The notes below the pieces were generated by a model that worked only from the letters and a program-made list of their open reading frames with translations, did not search any database and was not told where the DNA came from. DNA of 64,000 bases, taken from assembly GCA_034687125.1 (NCBI GenBank), contig JAQGBZ010000034.1:186001-250000 (forward strand). The letters run 5' to 3'. A program made the position numbers and the translations under genes. Below, one piece after another: positions 42,507 to 54,800 of this stretch (position 1 is the stretch's first letter; each line of letters starts with the position of its first letter). The stretch comes from Neelides folsomi. Its lineage: Eukaryota; Arthropoda; Collembola; Neelipleona; Neelidae.

Positions 42507-45500
42507 ATGTCGGGGATTTGTGGTAAGTTTAATTGAAAGTTTCATTAAAAATCAATTACAGAGATATGATTGCCGAATTAATTAACATTTGGGAAAAGGC
42601 CAATATTGGTATACCATATACATTTATACATAGTACATAGACATTCATTTGACAGGATTGACACTACTTGTTGAATGTAATCAATCGAATGGTTTCTCAA
42701 GGCTTTATTACTCACATTACTCCATTACAATTGAACAATGTGAGTAATTAGTCGATTGACTTAAATGTTAAATATAAATTGAATTAATAAAAAAGCAATT
42801 GAGGTTTTGATTCATATGATATTATTAATTCTATTGTTACTATAGAAATTGGTATTTTATTCATTATGCAGCAAGTGTTTTATTAACCGACCCTTTAATG
42901 CATTATATGTCTGTTAATCAGTTACACAAATAAACTCATTTTATCAAAATACTCACATTTATCATTGTGGGGATTGTGAAGTGGATTTAAGTGCCACTTG
43001 GAATTGGAAAGATAAAATTAATCGATTGGGTCAGTTCTTCTTATAAGTCCCAATCTTTCCATAATTTTTGCATTGTTCGCGAATTGTCTTCAGACAAATT
43101 GTGATTTATTTCATTTTTCTCAGGAGGTGCAAAGCCGGATATGTCAGCCGTTCCAACCGAGCTCAAGCGCGTTTTCGCGTAATTAATTAATACTAAATTT
43201 TATTAATATTTAACAATTGTATTAAATATGGCAAAATTGTTTTTTAGTTTAATTAATTAAATTCATTAACTATATTACTTTTTATTCCATTTTATTAGGC
43301 ACATTGATGAAAATAAGAGCCAGTACATCCAGGCTCTTAAGGATGCTGTGGCAGTCAAGTCGGTCTCGGCTTGGGTTGAAACTCGACCTGATTGTCAAAA
43401 CATGATGACCTGCGCTGGAGAACGACTCCAAACTCTTGGATGTACTGTTAAGTACAGGAAAATCGGAACTCAGGTTTGGGTCATTATTTTAATTCATATT
43501 TTAAAGTACTTGCGTGTTAAGTCAATCTAATTATGATTTTTACAGACTTTCCCTACTGGCGAAGTTGTCAATCTTCCAGATGTCATTTTTGCCAAATATG
43601 GTTCTGACCCATCCAAGACCACTCTGCTCATCTATGGTCATTTGGATGTTCAACCAGCGAAAATTGAAGATGGTTGGGGTGAGTAACTTGCAATAAATTA
43701 AATTAATAATTAATCCTTAATGTTTCATTTTCAATCAGTTTTTATCAATTGAGTTAATATAAGGTGTGTAATTAATTATATTAATTACATATTCTTAATT
43801 AATATTATTCTTAATTTAAAACTGTAGATACTGATCCATTCGTGCTGACTGAAAAGGATGGAAAGTTGTTTGGACGAGGATCAACTGACGATAAAGGGCC
43901 AATCTACGGTTGGTTTCATGCCATTGAAGCTTTTCAGAAGAATTCAATTGACTTGCCAATCAACTTGAAGGTTTAATTTACCTCTTGCCAATAATATGTT
44001 TCCTACTAATAATAAATGTAAAATTCTTTGATATTAATTGTATTCTTTTTTAAGTTTGTCTTTGAGGGCATGGAAGAAAGCGGATCAGAGGGACTTGACG
44101 ATTTGCTTATCAGTGAGAAAGACGGCTTTCTCAGAGTAACCAAATTATTCATTTTAATCAAATTATTTATATTCACAATTTCTTATTCCTCAACATTTAC
44201 TAATTATTTATTTTTCTTTATTAATGTGGTCAAAATGGATACTTTAAATAGGATGTGGACATTGTTTGCATTTCTGATAACTACTGGCTTGGAAAAACTA
44301 CGCCGTGTCTCACTTATGGACTCAGAGGCTTGGCTTATTTCTTCTGTGAGATTGAATGCGCAGACCGCGATCTCCATAGTGGAGTCTTTGGAGGCACTGT
44401 GTAAGAGAAAATGACTAAAAAGGGAACGTTTTTTACTGAAGCTCACGTTCGGGGTCAAGGGTCATTGTTCAATTAAGACCAAATAAAACATATCTGCTAA
44501 AATCACAGGTCAAAATTTTATAAATTTTTGAAATTTCGATATTAAAGTTGGTCCCCCCTGTTGAAAGATGAAATTCCTATGTGCCCATCTAACTTTTTAG
44601 AAATTCAATGACGATTTTATTCGATTTTTCCGAGTTTAGATGGAATCCAACATGGGATTTTCAACTTTTAACAGGGGGAGGGGACCAAGGATTAAAAACG
44701 AAATTTCAAAAATTCATAAAATTTTAACCTGCGATTTTAGCAGGCAAGTTTTAATTGGGATCATCATTTCTAATGATGGTCTTAATTGTCCAATGATCCT
44801 TGACCCCGAACGTGAGCTTCAATAAAAAACGTTCCCTCTTAAATAATAATACAACTCGTCAAGAACCATTTTGCCCAATTATAAATAATTAATTAATATT
44901 TCAGACACGAAGCGATGGTTGACTTGGTTAACATTCTTGACAAGTTGATCGATGAAAATGGAACAATCCTTGTTCCTGGGATAATGAATGACGTTGCTCC
45001 TTTGGGAGATAAAGAAGAGGAGATGTATCAAAATATTGATTTTGTATGTTGACTATAATTGACATTGTTATAAGTAATAATTATCATTTTTATCCTTTAC
45101 TGATATTTTACTTTAAAGGACTTGGAAGCGTATCGTTCAGAAATTGGTGTGAAAAAGATCAGACACCCAAATGACAAGGTAAATTATGAAATTTTAATAT
45201 TTAATAATGATTGCATTATTAAAAATTAACTAATTATAAAAAATGAATAAGCGGTCATAAATTAAATTGTAAATCCTTTTCTTTTATAATTGAAATAGGT
45301 TAAGACTCTCATGAGTCGTTGGCGCTATCCATCTCTCTCGATTCACGGCATTGAAGGAGCTTTCTCCGACCCAGGAGCAAAAACGGTAATTATTTTACAT
45401 TAAAAACTAAAAAAAATTGAAAATTGATTTAAAAATTGAAAATTGACAAGATAATTAATAATTTCTTGACTTTTATTCTCCATAGGTTATTCCCAGGAAG

Positions 45501-47292
45501 GTGATTGGAAAGTTTTCCATCCGTTTGGTTCCAGACCAAGATCCACGTAATTGACATTAAAATCATAATCAAATGTTTTAATCTTTTAATGAATAATCCT
45601 TCCAATGACTAATGTATTGGGATTCCAGAGGCCGTTGAAGTTCAGGTCAAGAAATACATTGAAGGACTCTGGGAGAGACGAGATACTCCCAACAAACTGA
45701 CGGTAAATTATAATTTAAACCTAACTGACGGCAAATATTTATAATTTAATCATAATAGTGGAGATTAAATATTTAATTTAGATTCGTATGGAGCATGGTG
45801 GAAAGCCGTGGATGGCAAGTCCAAAACATCCAAATTACCAAGCTGCGACTCGAGCCATGAAGACTGTCTTCGGCTGTGAGCCACACATGACAAGGGAAGG
45901 AGGTTCCATTCCCGTCACTCTGACATTCCAAGTAAATTAAATTAAACCATTGTATTACCATTACCTACTCTGCTCCTAAATTTTGCACATGGTAAAATAA
46001 TTGTAACTTTTTAAATACTCATTAGATTTTAATGAAATTTGGCTGCGTAATGGGCAATCGGTTCCTAATTATAGAAAAAATTTATTTTGTGTTTAAATAT
46101 TATTTATTTTTAAAACAATGTAATAAGCGCTATCTCCAAATTTTGGTGGGAGTACGCAAATATTTTCGCTAAAAAGCATCCCGTTTCAGCACTAAGAATT
46201 TTTTTGGAAGTTTCAAATTTGCATGATGTTTAGTACAAACATCATACTAAAGATCTGCTATACTGAAATTTTGACGAAGCTTTTGGTTTTGGAATGACGA
46301 TTGTAATACTCTTGTGCTTAAATGTTGGGAAAAGGCTTTTTCTCCTTTTAGGGCCCTTTTTTCGTATTGTATTAAGTTGGCATTTCTTATTCGACTGCCC
46401 AATGCTTCCGATCAAGTAATAGGATGTTTGCGGTTTTGGTAATCTTCATTAAAACATATATAGTGGATTTTTAAGTTCTCGTTTGAAGAATTGGCTGGCT
46501 CTTTTGTCCAAGTACAGAACCGAAAGTTCATATTTACACGCTTACTTCGCTGGAAGCGATGATCAAACAATCTTTAGATTATTTTTTTGGCTTCTCCAGG
46601 GTTCCTATCATTGTTTTTATTGAACTTTTGTTCAACAGTTATTTTTTTATTATTTAAAGAATAAAATCATGACCCGATTTTCTGATTTTTGTCCCATTAA
46701 AAGTATACCCTAATCGAAAAGCCGAATAATTTTTTTATAACGGAAATTATTCAAACGGCAATTTTTCCCCAACTTATATTAGTATAGAGAATATAATAAT
46801 CAATATACCTGAAAATATTTTCATCTTTAACTAGCTTAAAATTTGTTCAAAAGTTGTGCAAATTTAGGAGTAGAGTAGGTATATGTGGATTAAAATATAA
46901 ATCCAAACTTTACTTTTTAATTGAAGGAAACAACTGGAAAGAATGTTCTTCTTCTCCCAATGGTAATTACTAATTAATATCCTTTGATTAACATTTACTT
47001 AATTTTATTCATTCATTAGTATGACATATATGTATAATATAGTATGTTAATGATCAGTTAATATAATTGTCAATTTTTATAAAGGGATCTTCTGATGATG
47101 GAGCTCATTCCCAGAATGAAAAGATTGACGTTCGCAATTACATCGAAGGGGTAAATATAATTCCCAAATTCACAACACTTTGATCTATGTGCATTCCTAT
47201 TCCCTTTCAATATTTAATTGTTTCAATTTCAGACAAAGGTCATGGCTGCTTATCTCTGGGAGTTGGCCCAACTTCCCAAATCAACCTTCTAA
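42507..47292 (+). CDS. CNDP2: Cytosolic non-specific dipeptidase (M20 family)
   Basis: Sixteen exons give 494 residues (human 475): 42507-42522, 43124-43178, 43299-43473, 43546-43678, 43828-43970, 44055-44135, 44252-44400, 44905-45043, 45119-45178, 45299-45385, 45486-45546, 45629-45702, 45782-45931, 46927-46962, 47085-47150, 47233-47292. CNDP2 hydrolyses dipeptides such as Cys-Gly in the cytosol with two metal ions. Metal and catalytic residues are all present: IYGHLDVQP (H114, D116), GSTDDKGP (D147), [10 protein letters not shown] (E181, E182), ISDNYW (D210) and [10 protein letters not shown] (H461). The dimer-lid segment keeps [17 protein letters not shown] and [10 protein letters not shown]. 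The first exon is only 16 bases; the N-terminus is slightly longer than usual. Introns 7 and 13 contain inverted-repeat elements. Carnosinase CNDP1 is less likely, as no signal peptide is present. Confidence 0.97.
44421..44837. mobile_element. Palindromic foldback element in CNDP2 intron 7
   Basis: A 417-bp element whose two halves mirror each other. Outer arm: agggaacgttttttactgaa on the left, complementary to the right end at about 40 positions with one mismatch in the outer 30. Inner words such as aaatttttgaaatttcg and ttggtccccc are mirrored by cgaaatttcaaaaatt and ggggaccaa. It has no coding frame. It begins 20 bases after the splice donor and must fold strongly in the pre-mRNA. Confidence 0.88.
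45964..46879. mobile_element. Non-autonomous DNA transposon in CNDP2 intron 13
   Basis: Terminal inverted repeats cctactctgctcctaaattt and (other strand, right end) cctactctactcctaaattt enclose 916 bp, with TA on both sides. Inside I find no open frame of note. It accounts for almost the whole 995-bp intron. Confidence 0.88.
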
Positions 47293-48832
47293 ATCCCGCG
47301 ACACCAACACACTTCCAATCCACTCAAGATTAACATTAGACCAACTCACAATGTGAGAACAAAACCAATACAATTCAATGCAAAATTTTTATATGTAAAT
47401 CACAATTTATTACAAATTATATAAATATGAAAAATGCTCTGGAAAATGATATTTATGGGAAGTTATATATGAATAAAATGAAGTTTTCGGATTTCAATTC
47501 ATTTTCTTTTTATTCTCAATTTACTTTACGAGCCTTTTACAAATATTGAAGATGAAATCAATTTTGGTATAAAATTTTCTTCTACTAAACCCCGGAATTT
47601 TATGCTTTACGTACGCACTTCAATTATCCATGTAGTTCGTCCATATAACAAATATTTAATAAATAATGTTAATATATTTATTTATTAAATCGATCCGTTA
47701 AAGTTCAGGAAATGCATTTTTTTACTTGACCTGTCTCATGCATATAAATATATTAATTATTATTATGTACACTATAGACAATTGATATAAAATATGGAAA
47801 ATATTTGAAAAGTTTTATTGAGTTATTATGAGTAGCGGCGACACAATGGATATATAACTTACTTAGCTATTAGAACATGAATAAATTATTTGATAAATAT
47901 ATTTTAGATTTATTGACATCAAGGCCTTCCATTTGAGTTCACTACCCAGTCCTACGAATTTCAATCATCCCACAATATAATGAAAATTAAATATATATAA
48001 TTGTTTTAAAAACTTTAATTTAAAGTCAGTACATCATTCAAAATGGGAATTTACATTTTTTTTCAACTGTTTTTTTATATTGATAAAATTTATATTTTAT
48101 ATGATTTTATACGAATCCTATTGTTTTATATCCTGGATCTATATAATATCCTGGATCCCATATACATGTTTAAATAATATATATACTGTATTGCTGATTC
48201 CCTAATCATACATTTAAAACTTATACTATTACTTTATGCAACTCGGAATAAAATAAACGAGTAAAAGAATCACAGAAGATCGGAGCCAATTTTCAAATTA
48301 TGCAAATTACGTAATTAAATCTAAATGTGTTTTGATGCCTCTGATATTCTCAGTCTGGTCCTAATAGTGAACGAAATCAATAAACCACATTGAGTATTGT
48401 ACCAAAAAGATGATAATTTTTAGCAAATAAATGGACCTCTTTCCCTTTCCATCTTTTTTATGGTTCATGTCAAAGGTTATGAGGCACCATGGGCTCACAA
48501 CGACTTTAAATTGCCAATTGGTACATATGTGGATATTATGCTATGTATATTATGCAATACACAAGGTGTATTTAAATCTTGATTGGAATTTTAAACTCAT
48601 CTTAAAGATTTCAACCAAGAAATCAAAAAAAACTTGATGTATTAAAATGTATCTTATACCTTATACTTATCTAAATATAATATTCATACATCATTTTTTA
48701 AAAGCGAATTTAGTGAAACGTGTAAAACATAAAAAAGATCTCGATGTTCACCTGTTAAACTACTTAACTCAATTTTGACCTTGCATAAATACCTGTGAAT
48801 GTGATGTGATGTGAATCCAGAAAAAAGAGATT
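47293..48832. other. Spacer between convergent CNDP2 and PDS5
   Basis: 1.5 kb of AT-rich DNA in which both genes end. The small open frame at 48431-48637 (+) is not recognisable and I see no other features. Confidence 0.6.
47472..47477 (+). terminator. Candidate polyadenylation signal of CNDP2
   Basis: An aataaa hexamer about 180 bases past the stop. Position is reasonable, and it is the clearest candidate in the downstream spacer. Confidence 0.4.
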
Positions 48833-51800
48833 TTATTTTTTGGTGGCGAGTCGAGCGGATTTCCTTGGTGGAGTTCCGTCATCGGGAGCTGCTGGAGTTG
48901 TCTTGGTTGGACTTGGAGTTGAAACAGCTGGTTTGGGTCCTCGTTTCCTATTAAAATAAATTAAATAAATTTATTAAATTGAAAGTACCCAATATTTAAA
49001 TAAATAAATAATTTATTCAGGCGAGTATTGAATATCTCGATGCAAACCGAGACGGGATGTTAAGCATGAGATTTAAAGAGAGTACTAAAGTAATTAAAGT
49101 AATATTTTATTTAATAAATACAGTATAATATATGAATTATGTAGAGAATAATTTTAACTAATTATCAAGTTAAAATTAATTGAATTTAAAAAAGAAGTCA
49201 CTCACTTCGCCTGAGGTTGTTGATTCGTTGGTGGTTGGGGTGGTGCGGGGGATTCCTTCACTTTGTTGGGTTTGGTGGGGGAGGTAATGGGGGCGGGGGG
49301 TGGGTCACCTCTTCGACTCCTTGTATTGATCTTAGGTGGCTCAGGAGGTGGATCCACCGAGTTGACCTTCTCTGACCCAGAGTTCACATTCTTCTTTCGA
49401 GTGTTGATCACTGGGGGCGGAGTTGGTTTCAATGGGGTTTTTTCCTCTTCTCCATTTTCCTCCACTTCTGGGTCGAACCGAGTGTTTTCTTCCAATGTCA
49501 CCTCAGCTGCTGTTGAAATTTCCACTGAGATCTCTGACCTTTTAAATCTCCTTTTAACCCCACCTTCCATCTCCAATTCGATTTCCTCCTCCTGGGCTTC
49601 TTCAACGACTGGTTCAACTGGGACGAGGACCTGATGATTCCTTTGCATTCCCACTGGAAATAAAAGTTGAACAATTTGATAAAATATATTTCCTAACACA
49701 ATTCATTAATTACTTTCAGGCATTTTGGAAAAATCGTTTTCTTTCACGCTTCTCCTTGTCGAACGAAGCGTTCTCGTTGAATTCTCGTCGTCTTCATGGT
49801 CGCTTTCTCCGCTCTAAAAACATTATTTTGAAATATATTTCTAAAGTAAAAACTCTGAGATTGTTACAGCAGGGGTAGCAACGTAGCAAATAATTTCCAA
49901 AATAAAATACTTCTGTAATAAATGCATTGTGCATAATAGCCAGCAACCATCAATAAATATTAAAATGCGATTTAGTAAATTAATTCAGCTAGCAAGTTGC
50001 AATTATGTTGGCAAAAAAAGTTGCTCCAACTCAAAGAACCAACGAAGAAGTATCAAATCTTTTTTTTACTGAAGGCAGCAACTCTATACAGAAATGAATA
50101 CAAAACGTTTCATAGCATTTTTGCTGCTTAAATACATACGTTAGAATATAAATAAAATATACAATATAATATGCATGCCATAAATATTACAGTCAATTGT
50201 ATTTTTTATAAATTAACAATTTGTCAAAATATATTATAGGTCTAAATAAATCGACCCATTAAATAAAAATATTCAATACAAATATTTCTCAAGTTACAAT
50301 TTTCACGAATCATTCGCATGCATTGTATATTAATATATATAAATTGATTATTATATAAGAATTGTAGCATTTAGCATCATAAAACATAAACATCATAAAT
50401 TGGGGTATCATTCATTTACTAGTACTCAGCTATGATTACAAAAACATTCATAAGATTCATACAGCAATGAATACAAAATAATGTCAGGTTTTTATAAAAT
50501 AAAATATGTGGGCGCAGATTGGATTTTGTAAACGACCTTTATCCCAGGTATTTGGAGTCTTGTCTCGCTTGCATCAGTCGGCTAAAATAAACAATTTTTA
50601 ATTATAATTCTATGAATAAACATTAAATTTATAATTATTTTAAAACAATTAATTTACCTGGGCGTCAATTGAGACATTTCCATGTTCATCCTTCAAAAAT
50701 TAAAAAAAAGTTTGAATATACATAATACGAAATCAAGATTAAATACAAAATTAAGATTAAAAAACATTAAAATTTTATAATTAGGGATTGAAACTTACAA
50801 TAATGACGGTCTCTTTCTTGAACTTTTTACTCCTCTTCTCAGAAACAACGGAAACGGTGACACCAGCCTTTTTCGGGGCCGCATATTGCATATCGGTTGG
50901 TAAATAGGATCGGCTATAAAAATTGTCATTTTTAAATTGTAGGTCAATGACTTGAGGTCAATTATTAATTGAGAAAACTTACGTGTTCGTGAAGAACGGA
51001 TCGTCATGTCTTTTAAAATACATGGGCGGAATACGGGGCTCAGAGGGATAATCTTTCATTTCAAAACTCGTTGAACGTTGAAGGATGAGACCAAGGGCGA
51101 TGTCACAGATTGCGTACATCTTGCAATTTGCCTCTTCGCTGTCTTGATCCAAAGCATCTTTATGATTCTTCATTCGCTCCACCAATGTCTTGTAGAATCC
51201 AAATGAGTAACTATCATTCTTTACAATAAGAGGTTCAAGAATGAACCAGAGGCACTCTTTGATCTCAGCCTAAAAACAATATTAATATTAAACCTACCCT
51301 TAAAAAATTTAAAATTATATAAAATTTGAATTTACTGGATTAAATTTTAAAATTATGAAGGAATATCAAAATGGATACCAGTTCATGGTGATCAGTGAAA
51401 GAAGAATATTTTGGGCTATGGGCAAGGACAGGAACAGCAAAGACGAGCATATAGTCAGGCATTATGTGCGGAAGTTGGTCGGCCGCTTTCTCAGATGCGG
51501 TCATCATTAGGGATTTGATATATTCACGACGTTTGGAAACGTCACTAATCATGAAATTCTTGACGATGTTCTTTTGTCGCTTGTCAGTTTCGTAGCCAGC
51601 CAAGGCGTAGAAACCCATAAAGTCAAGAGGTAAGCATCTAAATAAGAAAAAGGAAAAAATTTAAAAAAATCTATAATTAAAAATGAGTTCACTCTATTGT
51701 TAGAATAAAACCTTACCTGTTTGGAATTCCACGTGCTAATCCACGATGAAGCTTCATAGCAAATCGAGCTCTCACTTCAAGAACCTCATCCTAATTAAAA

Positions 51801-54800
51801 TATAAATATTTGAAAATTCAATATTCACAAAGTTGCACAATTGACAATTTGAATAAAGTAAAAGAAATGTAAAGTAAAAGAATAAGATAATATCAAGGTT
51901 ATATAAAGTAATTGTAATTAAAAGAATTAAAACGTATTGTAAATATATTAAATGTCCATTACATTCATAAGCTTTGATAACGAACAAAATTGCTGGGCCG
52001 TGAATTGATCCCCAACTCCTTTTTGTTCACAAATTTTAAGCATACAACACCCGGCCGTAACACGAAGCCAAGATCTCTCTGCAGTGCTAGAATAATTAAA
52101 ACTCATTATACAAACAATTATTAATTTAAAACAAATCTCATTATATTATTATTATACTTACTTGAAAGAAATCTTTGCATTGATGAATCCTCCGCCAGTT
52201 TCAACAAACGCAGTCAACATTTTAAATGTCTTTGCAGCGGATTTGAAATCAGTTTTCAATCCAAGAAGCCATCTCACAGTCGATTTCATTCCAGCCATCT
52301 AAACCCATACATCATCGTTACATCATCAACCCATTAGGTCAGGTCATTAGTAATAAATCATCATCACGAGAATTCCCTTAATGGCGATGTTATTTATTTA
52401 TTCTTCATAATTATTTTAATTAAAAACTTACCATACACCGCGTAATTTCAGGTAATTCTTCAACAGGACACCAGCTGTCAGAGTTCTTAAACTTGTCATC
52501 TTCAGTACGTGAAGGATTGACAAGGAGCTCTTTCACAATCTATCAAATAATAATTATAATCATACATATATAATTATAAATATACAAATAAAAAAATAGT
52601 AATTGTAATAATTATATATTTAAAAAATTGTTTTATACATTTTGAGAAATGATTGATTTCATTTCATATTTGAACTCATCTGGCATGAGGAAAGCTATGT
52701 GACCAAGAGCAACAATGGCAGTTCGATAATTAGAATTCTTGGGATCCAAATTGGCTCTAAGGGCTTCTAAAACCTGAGCGAATGTGTGATTCCTTGACAT
52801 TTCTTTCATGTTGATGTGCATACAACGAACAGCCTGTTTCCCTTGCTTTGGACTTCCCGTTACAAGCATGTTTTGACATTGTGGGACCAAAATCCCCATT
52901 AAGTTCTGTTGATGTTGTCCTACAAATTCCAATTCTATAATATTCTCTAGGTATCAAGTAAATAATGAATATTAGCAAAAGAAAAAATCGTGTTAATAGC
53001 ACTAAAAATAATAATAAAAGAAAATAAATTTGCATACCAATTGGTTTAGCCTTTCCGATGTAAGTCAAGGAAGTGAGAATTGTGGGTTGAAGATCTTCAC
53101 CAACCAAACTCAATAAATCAATGAGGCGGGAGAGTGTGCTTTCTTCAGAGAAATGTGATGGGAAGACAAATGAAAGGACCTTGGAAAAAAATCAATTAAT
53201 TATAAATCCAAACTATTCTTATTTTTATAATTTAATTAATAATTGACTTAATAATTTCAACTTACACACACGAGCTTCAATCCTCGTTCAATAGCTACGT
53301 ATTTGTCAAGACTTAACACCTCTGTGGCATTTTGCTTATCATTCACCAAATCGTGGATGAGAGTTAACAGTTTCTATAAACCGACAAATTTCAATTATAT
53401 TTTAAATACAATTAGTTGATAACAATAAAAATTGTCATTTTTGAAAAAAAATCCAAACATACCGAAATCGCTTCTTTGTCGATGAGCACAGAGGAAGTTC
53501 GTTCCAAAAGGATTTTGATAGTATTATAATATAAATTCGTCATCACTGGGGCTCCCAATTTCTTCAACACCGTATTCTAAAACAAGAACAGATTTATTAT
53601 AAATACACAAACAAAACTACTAAATTATTATTCACATTTTAATAAAGATTAATATTAATGTTGTAATATAATATTTAAATACAAAAGTCTTACAGTATTA
53701 TCAGCACAGCTCTTGCAGTCTGTTGCCGGGCTTACAATGAGTTCCATTGTTCGCATCATCATTTTATCATCTTTGAGATCAGAGCTGAATTTACAAAGGA
53801 ATTCTGAAGCCTTGACGGGATCAGGCAGGAATTTGGTCAGCTGAGAAATTCGAACATTCAGCTGCCGCTCATACTCTAATTTATTATCCTGGTTCTTAAT
53901 GCATGAGAGGAGTTCAGTCACTTGCCTCCGAACCCTATACAAATTAAATGTAAATTATTTTAAATATTGATAAATCAATAAAAATTAATTAATTTTAATA
54001 TAATTGTATAGTAATTTAATAGTAATTGTACATTAAAAGATTCTTTTGAACTTCAACGAATGCCTTGGATGCATTTTCATCAATTGTTCCATAAAGATAA
54101 AGAAGCTTGACCATTCGTTCATTCGCATCAAGTTGGTATGGAACAAGACATGTGTTCAACAATCGTTCCACCAATATTCTAAAATTAAAATTAGTCCAAA
54201 TTATACTCAAATTATAATTATATATCCGAATGCATTGAAATAAAAAAAACTTTTTTATTAACAAAATTGCAAACCTATCATCGAGTGAAGTCATATAGTA
54301 AGCATGGAGAATTTTGTCTTTGATCCAAGTCACTGCTTTCTTCGTTGCGTCTGGGACATAGTCGGCTGTGAGATGTTTCTTGTAAATAAGTGCCAAGCCT
54401 TGGAGAGCCTCTCTCCGAATTTTGAACTTTAATTAAATATTAAATTGAAAAATTAAATATCATCTCAGGTATTATTTAAATATATTAAAATTAGGTAAAT
54501 ATGATGTTTAAAGTACTCACCTTTTTATCAAGTGTTCGTTCCTTAACGTAATTGAGTAAATCTTCACTCTCGGACACGATGGCAAAATCAAGTTTCGCTG
54601 TAGCCACAATAGCTTTAACAACTTCAAAACGTACATTTTCCTCAGAGTCGTGTTGTCTCATCTGTAAAGCGATTCAATCGATATAATACATATACGATAC
54701 ATAGAAAAATATAATAAATATTTTACATTTAAATTCTCATTTACTCATATTATTACAGAAATGATAGAATATTAAGAAAAATAAACCTTTAATGTTTCAA

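Noticed and set aside
49263-49634. 123-codon plus-strand frame rich in Gly and Ser
   Set aside because: Antisense shadow of the acidic/Pro-rich PDS5 tail exon.
52919-52934. Two possible acceptors for one PDS5 exon
   Set aside because: Both keep frame and differ by five residues. I used the upstream one (52934) in the length given, without evidence to exclude the other.
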